Shown here piece by piece: positions 25,019 through 36,900 of a stretch of DNA of 64,000 nucleotides. Below the pieces are notes generated by a model that saw only the letters and a program-made list of their open reading frames with translations, was not told the DNA's origin and did not search any database. Both the position numbers and the translations under genes were made by a program. Source of the stretch: Lunularia cruciata (Eukaryota > Streptophyta > Marchantiopsida > Lunulariales > Lunulariaceae); contig OX419761.1 of assembly GCA_948567375.1 (NCBI GenBank), positions 16,246,501-16,310,500 on the forward strand, read 5' to 3'. Positions within the stretch are counted from its first letter, which is position 1, and the number at the start of each line of letters is the position of its first letter.

Positions 25019-26969
25019 GCTGCTGCTGGCATTCCAACTGCCACTTTAAATATCAGAAAGCTGCATCACGAGAGATTGCAATGACTCCAGATTTTTGTCA
25101 TGTCTTTCCAGTTTACAATCAGGTGGAGAAACGCTCCTCAGTTTCATCTCTAACATGAGTTCATTGACCCACGAGCTGAATACGAGGAACTACAAGTGTA
25201 AGCTGCTCTGGGTCTAAGTCGAAGAACATTTCGCTCTGCAGAGGACTTCAATGCACTATCGCAGCGATTCGGTGGTGGAGAGAGCGAGTATAGCATTTCT
25301 GCACCTTAGACGACAGCCTTGATACAGACCGGGTTGCAGCTTTTTGTCCATGCCACTGGTGCACCTACTGAATACTGCCGTGGCAAGTGCTGTCTTATTT
25401 CAATTAGTTTGTGCGACCGGTACTCCACCGAGGTGCACATGAGAAGTGATGTTAAAGTTGAAACCCTGAGAAGTAAAAGACGCTGTCGAGATGTTATGAG
25501 TATGCTATCAAAGCAGGCAGAGATCGGTTGCGAGAGTATTTGCTTCTCGGTCCGAAAAGGTGATCGCACTAACTGCAGTATGTGGAGAGGTCTGTGGCTC
25601 AATGGGGATGTGATAACAAATCACTATAGGCCGTCTAGCCCCTTGGCTAGGGTTCAAGCTTGATGCTGTTAGCCCCTGATTCACGGTGTTCAGATTTGTG
25701 GTGATGGGCCTACAGATATTGCATCGGTGCGTATTCTCGTCTTGTGTATGGGTATGTTGATGTATCCGAGGTCCGAATCGGTATTGGCTGCCAACTTGCT
25801 CATCCGGTTTCGGCAATGTAACATACATTTGACGCAAATCAATTACGGCATGCAACGCAGAGTATGAATGTGACAGATTTCAGAACCACCCAAAGGTTTC
25901 CCAATTCTTCCTTCAACTTTACTACTCAAGCATGCTCACCAACAGAGCACGGTTGGTATCAACGTACATTAACAGCAGCGGTGATGAGATTGCAAGTTCC
26001 ACAGTTACCCACAAAAGCCAGCCTGTGGCATCCGGCCGGAGGTGACTTGGATTCCGTAGGATTCCGTAGCATGCTACTCCGGATGAGCCAATCAAGTGTA
26101 GCAAAGAGAAGCATGCAAGAAGCACTAAGACAATCCTCTGGAAATGCTGAGTGGGGGAAAATATAACCACTCTTGTCTAATAATTTAGGGTCTCGTTGAA
26201 TCTCCTGAGCATGAATCATTTTACAAATCACTAATGAGCTCAATCAAGCTCTCTGCAACTTTCACCCTCCCGAATTCAGGAGGCAAAACTGTCTATCTTA
26301 ATTACAGACCTGTCTAGATATAATCTCACAAATTGGGTTCCCTTGACCATTTTGTAAAACAAATTGCCCCTCGTCCTTCTGATAACAGCAGCAGCAACCA
26401 ATGCTCACAAACTTGTCTCGCTGATCCTCTCCTAGGCAAGAATAAGCTTAATCAAGCTGTCAATTTCCACCCTCCATCACATTTTTGGAGGCCATTATTT
26501 CTGTTACAAATACACAACAGGTCCAACCTCTCTTTCATCTTCTCCACTAATCCCTTGGTGAGACCATGGTTTGGATTCCCGGGCTTCCAACCCATCTGGC
26601 TTAATTTGACAGTAAACCAGGGAAACAAAATAAATTGTAGAGTGCAGCCCATCCCTCTCCTCATGTATAGCACGTTGCCCGCAAGCACACTCGCTAGATA
26701 TAGACCTCTGTTACTGGCTTCACGGACAAATTGGTATTGTGAGACTACGCACTTTTAACCGGAACAAAACCCACCTTAGAGCTTTTACAGTTAGAGGTAG
26801 ACTTTTCACCTCCTCGAGCGAAAGCAAAAGCATCAGCAGCAGCATATGAAGCGCACTAAGGTTGTGAACTCTCTCCTATTCGCATTGGAGTACACGGACG
26901 GCAGCAGGGTTGTGATGAGTAAGTAGTAACTGGCCCAAACTAAAGCAAGGGCGTTGGAGACAAAACTCT
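25019..26969. other. Intergenic, nothing recognised
   Basis: Only short open frames without family resemblance are present (for example 25319-25663 on the plus strand). The region contains the 3' flanks of the RPN11 pseudogene and of the receptor kinase. I see no RNA gene or mobile element. Confidence 0.4.
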
Positions 26970-29900
26970 TCACCTCAGCATGTCCACCACAGCTCTCATG
27001 GTAGGTCGCTCCTCCGGGATCTCCCTCGTACACATGAGAGCCACTTTCATAAAGAGATTGATCTGCCTCATACTTGATCCGGTCATTCCCACGAGATTCG
27101 GGTCTAGCACTTCCTGAGTATTCTCTGGGTATGATGTTTGGCACCATTTTCTGATGGTTACCTCACTAGTGAACATGTCACTCGATGGTCTCTTCCCTGT
27201 AAGCATCTCCAGTAGAGTTATACCGTAACTGTATACATCTCCCTTGGCAGAAACTGTTGCCGAGTTTTTGTATTCTGCAGACACCAAAGCATATATCTTA
27301 TCAGATCATGATCTTCCTTGGACTGCTCGGATGCATCAATAAAAGTGTTATGAAGTTCCTTTGCCACAAAATTAATGGGGTTTAGGTTAAAAACTGCATT
27401 TCTTGAGCGAGTGTCCACAGATTCAGAGGCTAAATCAAATAGGATCAAAGATCAAAAAATAGGACCAGACATAATATAAAAGTCCTTAGTGCACAACAAT
27501 TGTGAATAAAGATAAAGTGAATAAAGGTGTCATACCTGGAGGAAAGTAACCGATGGAATTCCCCAGAGAGGAGTCGGACATGTCAATCAACTTGTGGAAG
27601 AAGATTAGTCTCGACAAACCGAAGTCCTCCAAATGAGGTTCATACTCGGCATCAAGGAGGATATTACTAGGCTTGAGGTCACAGTGGACAATTACCGAAC
27701 CGCACTCGTGATGCAAGTACGTCAGTGCTTTGGCCACACCGATGGCAATCTTGGCCCGAGCAGCCCAATCCAAATCACACGTCTTCCCCTTGTGCAAATG
27801 CTCCTCTAAGCTCCCGTTGGACATGAACTGCACTACTAGAGCATTCAACTCTCCATCAAAGCAATAGCCCAAAACCGCCACCAAGTGCTTGTGCCGCAAC
27901 CTTCCTAGCTCATGCAGCTCCTGCACAAATCCTGATGGGATGTCCTTGCCTTGCGGAATCTTCAGCTTCTTGACGGCTACGAGAACAAGCTCAGGGAGAA
28001 CACCCCGATAAACTTGACTCATACAGCCGTTCCCAAGGACATTGACTTCCGAGAAATTCTCTGTTGCAAGCCTCAGATCTTGGGCCGTGAATCTGAGCTG
28101 AGGGTAGAAAAGCTCACTCCTGGCTATGATGCTTCCCCTGTTGGCACCCCCAGGTACGGGCATCGGCGATCTACACCAAAGAAATAAAGCTACTGCCAAT
28201 ATGGCCAAAATGATGAATGCACCGATTGCTACGCCAATGTAAATCCACATACTGGGGGAATTGCCCTTATCGCCATCTTGACACTGTCTGCTCAAGATTG
28301 CTCCACACAAGTCTGGCATGCCCAAGAAAGACAAGTCTTTGAAGGCTTTAAATATACCATCTGTACTTAGGGATAGATTCCCGGACAGTTTATTTTCCGA
28401 GACGTTGAAGGACTTGAGATGGTTGAGCCCTTCAAGTGTCGAGGGAAATGATCCATTGAATTCGTTGACAGAAAGATCCAAGTTAACGAGAGACTTCAGC
28501 TTGCCGAGTGACGATGGAATGGCCCCTGTGAGTTGGTTGTTTGAGACATCCAGGACCAGGAGAGAGTGCAAGTTTTGAAGTGAACCAGGCAGAGGTCCGC
28601 TTAGCTCGTTGCCTGAAAGATCTAGACGCAGGAGAGAAGAGCAATTGCCGATCGCTCCAGGAATGGTTCCAGTGAAATCATTGCTCGACAGATTGATCCC
28701 CTCCACTGTGGATAGCAGCCCTATTTCGGGTGGTATCGAACCACTCATACGATTATTACCCAGAGAAAAGTTTGCTTGAAGCCCAGAAAGCCCTTTGAGT
28801 AGCGATGGAGAGATCTTTCCACTCAGCTTGTTGTCCGCCAAATCTAAGTCTTCAAGCTTGGTCAAGTTGCTAAGGGTCGAGGGTATGGCTCCAGACAACT
28901 CGTTCCCCTGCAGGTGCAACACGTAAAGGTTCTGAAGTCTCCCAAGAGATTCGGGGATCGGGCCATCCAAATCATTGTCGTTGAGAGCGAGCGTTTGAAG
29001 CTTGTCAAGTTCAGACAGCTGTGAAGGAATAGAATTCGTAAACCCATTTCCTCCCAGAGACAGGACCTGGAGCCGCACCAAATTACCCACAGATACTGGA
29101 ATTTCATTCTCGAAGGCGTTCTTAGCCAGGTTCAGGTATTCCAGGTTTGTCAACTTGCCCAGATCTTCAGGAAGATCTCCCTCGAGCAAATTGTTGCTCA
29201 AGTCTACGTACTTCAGCGATTGCATCAACTCGAAGCCCTCAGGTATCTCCCCTTTTAACGAGTTATTAGAGATCCTCAAGTGCTCCAAGCGCGTGCACTC
29301 CACCAGTGATGGTGGTAGAACTCCAGCCAAATGGTTATCAGAAAGACCCAGTGTTACTAGATCCTTCAAACTGCCAATTTCCTCCGGGATGGACCCTGTA
29401 AGAAGATTTCTGGAAAGATTCAATTCCGAAAGATTTGTACAGCCTGTCAAAGACGCCGGAATGGAACCATTCAAGGAATTCTGTTCTAAGCTTAGTCTCT
29501 CCAAGTTGCGGAGCTTGGCCAAATCCAGAATTGGTCCAGTGAGTTGATTTCCTGAGAGGGCTATAGAAATAAGCTCCTGGCAGTCACGTAGTGTAGATGG
29601 AATCACGCCTGTAAGTAGATTACTTTCGAGGCGAAGCTCTCGAAGTTTCGATAACTCACCAAACTCTGAAGGTATAGATCCAGTGATATTATTAACCGAG
29701 AGATCTATCTCCCACATCAAACCGCTAATGCTCAGCGAGGATGGTACAGGCCCAGTCAAACTGTTATTGGAAAGATTGATCGATTGCAAAGACCCTGTTG
29801 ACCCTAACTCCTGAGGGATTCTTCCACTGAAATCGTTGGCATATAAGTGCAAATAAGACAATTGAGGAAGGGTGCTAAGCCACTCGGGAATGAGACCATC

Positions 29901-31193
29901 CATGTAATTACCGTATAGGTAGAGACCTTCCAGAGATTCCAGACCGCTGTAAGTCTCCGGAATGTGCCCTGTAATTCCGTTCCAACCCACATCCAGGGAA
30001 AGAAGGGACTTGCAACTACCTAACGAGGCCGGCATTTCACCCGTCAGTCTATTGCTGTTGAGGTACAACGTCTGCAGATTCACCAAAGATCCTAGCACAT
30101 CAGGTATACTTCCGCGGAGCTTGTTCCTGTTGAAGTTGATATTTCTCAACTCCACACACTCCCCCAAACTCGCGGGGATACCTCCACTCAGTCTGTTCTT
30201 CTCGAGGTTCAGTGATCCAAGAATGGGAGTCATCAGGCCAAACGGAGGGATTGGTCCAGTGAAGAGGTTATAGCTCAGATCCAGATTCACTAAAACTGAA
30301 GCATTGACTAGGTCAGCTGGGATTTCTCCATTCAAACGATTGTAGGACATGTCTAGTGCGGCAAGGAGGGGCAATCCAGAGAGCCCGGGGGTGATATACC
30401 CCGAAAGACTTCGGCGATTGAGCTGGATTGAAACCACATGTTGATTGCTCAGGTCACACTCCACCCCGGTCCAGTTGCAAAACTGGGGCTGCACGGTAAA
30501 GTTCCAGTTTGCTAGCGCATTGGATTCTGCATCATTCAAGCCCTTTTTCAGGCTTATGAGGATCTGCGCCTCGACGTTGGCCGAGGTGTCATACGGCAAG
30601 TAATCACCGGATTCAGTAGCATCGTATGTAGAGAAACGCTCGTATGACGACGTTGCTGCTGCTGCTGCAATTCTTCGACTGTCATATGCCGCTGAAGAAG
30701 CCACATCTTCACACTCCCCTCTTCTCCAATTTGAACAGTCCTCCTTCGTGAGAAGTCTCCTGGAGCTCCCTGTTGTTGCTCCTTGCTTGTAACCCTCCTC
30801 TACTGTTGTTGCTCTCCTAACATCAACATCATCATCATCATCATCATAATCACGTGCTCTGCTAAGGTCAATCCAACCCCTCTTGTACTCGGTTCCATCG
30901 CGCTTTCCTACTGCTGCTCCAATCAGCAGGTCGGACTCGTCTAAATTATTACTGCTTATGCTGCTAAAGTGATCAGCTGAGACTAGTTGAGGGTCTTGTT
31001 TCAATTCTAAAGCGCAAGGAGAGGAGCATTCCGCATGGACCGAGAGGCCTTTGGGCTTGGGGGACAGTCTGGAGAATGCGCATGGTTCCCCATACGGCAC
31101 AGGAACACCGATGTTTCTAGGGAAAGCAGCGACACAACACGAGCTCAGGACCAGAAATGTCAGCAACAGGACGAGGAGCACGCTCCTCATGTT
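26970..31193 (-). CDS. LRR receptor-like kinase, non-RD, two exons
   Basis: Exon 1 is 31193-27536 and exon 2 is 27274-26970. The join gives GYFPPEYKNSATVSAKGDVYS in place of the kinase APE region, in phase, for about 1320 residues. The chosen ATG gives a signal peptide (MRSVLLVLLLTFLVLSS); an upstream in-frame ATG at 31256 would put 21 residues before it. Next come an unusual 180-residue acidic and low-complexity insert, an LRR N-cap (CNWTGVECD), 29 LRRs of 24 residues, a membrane segment (IYIGVAIGAFIILAILAVAL) and a kinase domain. The kinase has AVKKL lysine, catalytic loop VHCDLKPSN (Cys in place of Arg: non-RD) and DFGLSR. The glycine loop is LGNGCMSQVYRG, with Ser at the third Gly. It is a plasma-membrane receptor, probably for a peptide or microbial ligand, resembling the large GSO/FLS2-type groups. 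Ligand unknown. Confidence 0.92.
30819..30850. repeat. ATC trinucleotide microsatellite coding an Asp tract
   Basis: A run of 'atc' units, read on the minus strand as GAT, encodes the DDDDDDVD stretch in the N-terminal insert of the receptor kinase. Length variation would change the Asp count without shifting the frame. Confidence 0.85.
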
Positions 31194-33030
31194 GTACTCC
31201 TGCAGCACTGCTATACACACTCGTGGCTGTTTCTCCTCCCACTTCACCATCACCATTATTGTTGATCACAACGGCTACGCGCTCCTACCACCACCACCGG
31301 CAGCGCCAAAACGATACCTGCTACTACTGCTTCGACAAAATCACCACCTAAAATAACAACACGTTCTGAACTGCTGATAAGCCTACATTGATATCTCATC
31401 CCCAAATCCTCTTCCACAATGCTTGTCGTTCTACTTCTCCGGACCCCCATGGTTGTGCAGCAAGCTAGATTCATCAACCAATGTCGACCAGCTCCTTCCA
31501 CTCCGAAACTCTTCTTCACCTCCGGGCCTCTCATGGAGCACGCCCGAAGGCAGGCCTGCCTTCCAACCACCTGACCTGAGCTGCTCCGCTCTTCCTGCTC
31601 TTCCTGTTCCTGCTACTACTGCTCACTACAACGTTATTTAGCTACTATCCAAACCTCTCATAAAAGAACTCTGCACACAATTTACTGTCAAATGCTGCGA
31701 GGGAAACACGATCGTGTCTCCCTTCGTATTTCATTCGCTCATAGATCCTCCCACTTTTCTTCCCTTCCCTCTTCGTCTTTTCCGTTCTATCAGCAAGCAG
31801 ACAGGCAAGGAGAAGAGAGAGACGAACAGATAGAGAGAGAACCAGGGGGAGGAGAGACTACACAAAATCAACAAGAACACACAATGTAGTAGCAACAAGC
31901 AAGCAGTAGTACCCCCGCCCCGGAGTAGTTGTGTATGAAATAATGATAAGAAAAACCAGATAATAACCCGAGCAGAGGGAGGGAAAAAGTTTTTGTTTCG
32001 GACGTGGTCCCCTCGAGCAGAGGAACAGGACAACAACTCAGAGAAGAAAACTCATAGGGGAAGACGAGAAGAAGAAAGAGTCGGTCAAGAGAAGAAAGGG
32101 ATAGAAATGAAAGGAGGAGTAGAAGCTGCAGCAGGAGAAGGACGAAAAGGTGAACGGAGATCTGTTTGATGCTCTTCAGCCGCTGCAGCAGGTAGTGAAT
32201 GACCCAGTATGCTATGCCAGCAGCCAGCCAGCCAGCCAGCCACACCCTCCCCCTCGAAGAAACCGAAAACAAAACAGCAATTCCAAGTCCAACCCAGCCC
32301 AGCCTAGCAGCACAACTACAACAGTGGAATCAATCCTAGACCTAGTCCTCCTCCTTCTCCCCCACCTCTGCTTCTTCTTCTTCCTCCTACTCCTCTCCAC
32401 GAAAGCTCTCCTCTCTCCTTCGCTTCCCTTCCTACTTTGTGCAGTCGGGATCGGGGGGCCAGTTCTAAGTTCTTATCACTGTTAACTGTGTGACAGATAG
32501 GACAAAGGACTGCACTGGACTTTACTAGTCACAAAATGAATCACAGAGATAGGTTTGTTCGGGCGACGGGCTCTCTCCCCTAAGGACAGAACGAGAGCAG
32601 AGAGAGGAGTAGGAGTAGGAGAGTCGGAGGGACGGGGGTCCTTGCGACGGGTAGGACGAGGGCCGTTGGGACAGGAGGAAGGGACAAAGAAGGAAGCGGA
32701 TGAGGCGCACTCTCCCGCCTTCGCCTGGGAAGCAGGGCAGCAGCAGCTGTATTGGGCATCGGGAGTCAACCACCCTGTGTCCACGTACCTCGGAACAGTA
32801 AAAAGTGAGTTCCAGCTTGGTTCGACTCCCCCGCTTTCGGCGACCCTGACTGCTTCCTCGGGAAGCTTTTACGAGCGCCTGGACGTTCCAGCAGTACCGG
32901 GTTCTAGCTGCAATTTTCGTGCAAAGTTCGTATGATTTCGAATCATATCGGGATCTTATACAATATTCTTGATGCTGAACCGGGGTTCTTATTCGGGCTA
33001 TGTCTTGAAGATGCCGGCAATCACCAGCGA
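31194..33030. promoter_or_regulatory. Upstream region of the receptor kinase
   Basis: This should contain the 5' UTR and promoter of the minus-strand kinase. It is rich in polypyrimidine and polypurine tracts (31.4-31.85, 32.0-32.15 and 32.3-32.45 kb) and has an (AGCC)n microsatellite at about 32218-32243. Open frames here are low-complexity and not convincing as genes. No confident TATA box was located. Confidence 0.45.
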
Positions 33031-33038
33031 CCGCCGGC

Positions 33039-33083
33039 GTTACCCGCCAAATAACGTATGAAATACTTTATTTGGCGGGTAAC
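33039..33083. promoter_or_regulatory. Near-perfect palindrome holding two facing E2F-like sites
   Basis: Arms gttacccgccaaataa (33039-33054) and ttatttggcgggtaac (33068-33083) are exact reverse complements. The loop can pair further (gtat/atac) with one mismatch. Each arm contains TTTGGCGGG, which fits the plant E2F/DP consensus TTTSSCGS. It lies 1.85 kb upstream of the receptor kinase start codon, with no closer gene seen. It could instead be a foldback fragment. Confidence 0.6.
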
Positions 33084-33786
33084 TCCAACACTGTGAGTGC
33101 AGGGTTCCGGCACGTACTTTTCTGGAACCTGCTATCACCGGTAGAAGACGGAGACAAGAGTCAATGGTGCTAACTACTGTAAGTTCTAGTCGCGAAAATT
33201 TTCGATCATTTCGGGAATATTATCACGAGCAGCCAGGTTATACCCGGGAGAAATTCCTACATGTCGGTTACTGTCTGAATTTCAACCAGGAGTCATTACT
33301 CCGATTGTTTGATCTCCCCAAACCTTGACTCGTTCACCGGCCTCCGGCGAACCTGACCCGACCTGCAACCTGACTCAATCAGCACTCCTTCGTATCACTT
33401 CACTCGCTTTCTCTCAACCGTGAAGACCAAACCTAAACTAAACACGGTAGCACATATTTTCTCTGTGGATGACAATGGTTCCTTCTTATTTCGACATGTG
33501 GTTTTCCTCTCTCGAAAACGTGTCAAGTAAGGCACATTTGAACTTCTGGATTGAGATCCCTTTTCTTTCCCTTTTGTTTTCGGATTGAGATTCACCTTTT
33601 GAGAAGATTTGTCAGTGCCGGTTTGTTTGACACTATGTCTGCCGTGTCGAGGATATTCCCGGAAGGTAACGAGTTTCACCGGTAATCGATCACGGAAGCA
33701 TATTTCCTCCGCTAAACATGATTCCTTTTATTTTGGTTTGAATGTAATTTGGACAACTTCCATCCACAACAAATTCCTTGGGAGCT
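33084..33786. other. Intergenic, nothing recognised
   Basis: No gene, RNA or repeat could be supported in this stretch. Confidence 0.4.
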
Positions 33787-33787
33787 T

Positions 33788-33975
33788 AAAACTCTTCTTG
33801 AAACGAGAGGAAGGCGACCGCATTCTTCTTGTTATAACAAGAAGGATGGGAAGACCCAATCAAGCTCTACAAGGAAAAGATAGTCATAGAGGTAAAATGG
33901 AACTAAATCCCAATAGTAACAGGTAAGAGGAATCTACCCTACATTAAAGAACTATGCAAAAACTCTTCTTGAAAC
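33788..33975 (-). mobile_element. Short retroposon-like insertion 1 (154 bp) with 17-bp target duplication
   Basis: The direct repeat aaaactcttcttgaaac occurs at 33788-33804 and 33959-33975. Between them is a 154-bp insert whose left end carries the shared core 'aaggcgaccgc ... aacaagaaggatggg' (33811-33850). In other copies the same core is kept at this end while the opposite end varies. Read on the minus strand this is a fixed 3' end with variable 5' truncation, as in LINE or SINE insertions. This is the longest copy. No tRNA-type A and B boxes are obvious. Confidence 0.75.
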
Positions 33976-36900
33976 TCAGCTTGATCTTTCTTCGCAGTGA
34001 CTGGCATAGTATCCAAAGTTGCAAATTCTGCCGGAACTGAATTCTTACTGCTTCCAACGAACAAGATTGTTCTCATAATCTTGTATGTTGACGTGTATCC
34101 CGCCGGATGGAAACAAAGGCTCGATCAAATCGGAACTCAGCTCAACACTGTAGTCCGTCACGTATGCAGGTTGAGTCAAGAGACGTCCCAGTCAGCGTAT
34201 GACCGGATCAAACAGCTTCACCGGCATTCGCGATCGACCGAGTCAGGCCTCAACCTCACGCCATGACAGTTCTGTGCTTCACCACTCAAAGCCAACCGCA
34301 TCGAACGCGGTAAGGAACACTTCTACCCCGGACACCTCGCATGCCTTCTCATACGCTCGGAACAGCCCCTTTCCTTCCTCACGGCGAATCAAACCCCGCT
34401 CTACGCGACACCTGTGACCTCCGCCCCCGTCTCCGAGACTCCGTCCGCCCAGGACAGCTACAGCACGTGCTCTTAGACACTGTCAATACATAATCCGTCC
34501 AAGAAAATAATCATCGATTTCGGCCGTTCCTTTAATTAGCTGGATATCACCGAAAATTTCGGGTTTCCTCCAGATGTTCACACAAGTGTTGGCAAATTAG
34601 CACGTAACCAGGTACCCATTCCTTAGTGGGCGAACTTCATCAGGCTTTGCAATGGCGAAACTCCTTCAGTCCAGGAGGAAAAGAAACGAATCAATATATC
34701 CTCATGGGAATCGCTTTCTAAGTCGCTCATAATAGTGAACCCTCAACATTCCCACGAGACATCGAACAGGGTACGCTATAATTTAGAGCATCCAAATAAA
34801 GGGGGAGAAACTGTAAAGACAACAGCTTTGGCGAAATTAGAGACAACAAAGGACTCCGTAACTTGCTGCGATTTATTTAGCAGAACATGAGCGCGACACT
34901 AAGATAAGGTCAAGAGCGGACTTATACTAATCGGAACTTGTCAATTAGGGGAAAGCTCCTGAGTGCTGGCTGACTTCTGTATGAAGGTAAGTAAAGTACT
35001 GTAAGGAGGAAGAAATAGTCTTCACCTCTCCGGACAAACAACAACATGATGTTGATAAAGAAAAAGTATTCCTTCGGGCGGGGACGCAAGATAGTCCCCA
35101 CACCAGTCCTATTGGAGAATGTTGAATTAGCAGTAATCGACTTGATTAGTACGAAGTTAGGATTAGCATGCTAAGTTACCCTGGCAGTTGTGCAACTCAG
35201 AACATGCTTGCTATTGTTGACTTCTTATTGCACATTTTACGTGTTTGTTTGTTGGCGGACTCGTCCAGCCTTATTTAAAGAATCCGAATCACCAACCTAC
35301 AGTTAATAAGAGAAGTCTTAAAATAGCCAAAAAATTATACGATTTTTCTCCAGCGCATACATTATTGGACTTGTCCATTGCTCTTTTTATTATTTTAATC
35401 AACAATGATGTAAAACAATTGTTAATTTTCAATTTAAATTCTCGACTTATTTGCATGCATCCGAATATGAGCTTTTTTGGCTTCGAATCCCACGTCTTAG
35501 AAATGCCCAGCGCAGGAGTTTGACATTCTAGAAACAAATTCTGGTAACCTGTTATTTCTAGGTTTATTGATTTTTAGGTAGCCAAATAAAGGAAGAAGAA
35601 GATCAACTGTTTGTTGATGTACTCCTAGGCGATATCAGTTAGGCCATGAAAAAAAGTTTTATCAGTCAATTTGGTTGAGTTAGCATTGAAACCTCTTACG
35701 AATAGGATTGTTGTCCTTTGCCCTAGTTTAATACGTGTCCGGACCATGGTTTAGAGATGGAAGAAAAGTCATGAATAGCTTCGAATTTATCTGGTTCTGC
35801 TTATTGTCTTGTAAAGCTAAATTCCCCTCCAAAAGCATAGTCCTCCAACCTCTTGAATTTTTCTCTTGTTTCTTTCTTTGACATTCTAAAATTCAGCAAA
35901 TTCTACAGTCCGATAATTTTCCTGTTGTATATTAAACCCACAGCCATATGTACTTCGATAGTCATTCTACTCCTCTAATTGTGTATTCTTAATGATCTGC
36001 AAGAAAAATGCGGACTTATTAACGTGATGCTTTCTTTTTTTCAGCGTTGTGAATCTAGACCATGCATAACGCAATGAAGAAGGCTTCCAGAACCTTTAGC
36101 ACCTTTTTCTCCCGATAACCCCAAAAAAATCTCTTCTCTCTTTTATGAACTCCTAAGTGTCACAAAGACACCTGTGAAAGCGTCATGGAGTAACGACGAA
36201 TTACAATGGTCTACTCCTTTTGCATGCTAACCTAACGACTTAGACGATATGCCAACCGAATGTTCGGTTGATTTACCGCATGTGTACTATTTGCATGCCG
36301 CGTCAAGTGTAAACTCCAGCTCACTCCATGTATCAAACAGGATTTCGACGTGACGAACTGCATATGGACAACTCCTCGCTTTGGGTCGAAGATGGAGAAC
36401 CAAGTCTTTCCAATCTGGTGGAAATTCTACCTTGGCTTAGTCGGAATCTAATGAGGACTTCGTTACACCAAGTCAAGGACGATTGACCAAAGTAGGAAGA
36501 CGCAATAAGACATACGGTAACGAGTAAAAGGCGATGAAGAGTTTCCTGTGGAGAATAATCGAGGAAGCCATGCCTCTGATTTGTCTATCTTAAGATTACA
36601 TGTCCCGCGGACACGGCATTTGCCTTAAGGTGGCTTGCTTGTTCTTCCTTTAGGTAGTCTTCTTTAATGAAGTGTATGTGCTTGTAGTCTCTCACAAGTT
36701 TAGGAAAGAAATAAATGATTGACTACACAGAGAGTTGCTGTTGCCATTCGATTGAGCAATGATGGAACTTACCAAACACATTCATCTAATAGTCGGCGCG
36801 AAATTGAGATACATGCTCAAGCCGTTTCACCGGCTAAATAGAGTGCACATAAACATCAAAAGGATGCCAATGGTTTAAAAACTACTCTCGCCTCTGGCTC

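Noticed and set aside
32150-32485. Open frames over the AGCC and CTT-rich tracts upstream of the kinase
   Set aside because: They derive from simple-sequence tracts readable on both strands; no evidence of coding.
32817-32829. tRNA B-box-like ggttcgactcc
   Set aside because: No A box at the right distance and no cloverleaf could be drawn around it, so no tRNA is called.
34061-34105. Copia reverse-transcriptase-like peptide NKIVLIILYVD
   Set aside because: It is only about a dozen residues, the second Asp is missing, and no neighbouring RT, integrase or gag motif was found in any frame.
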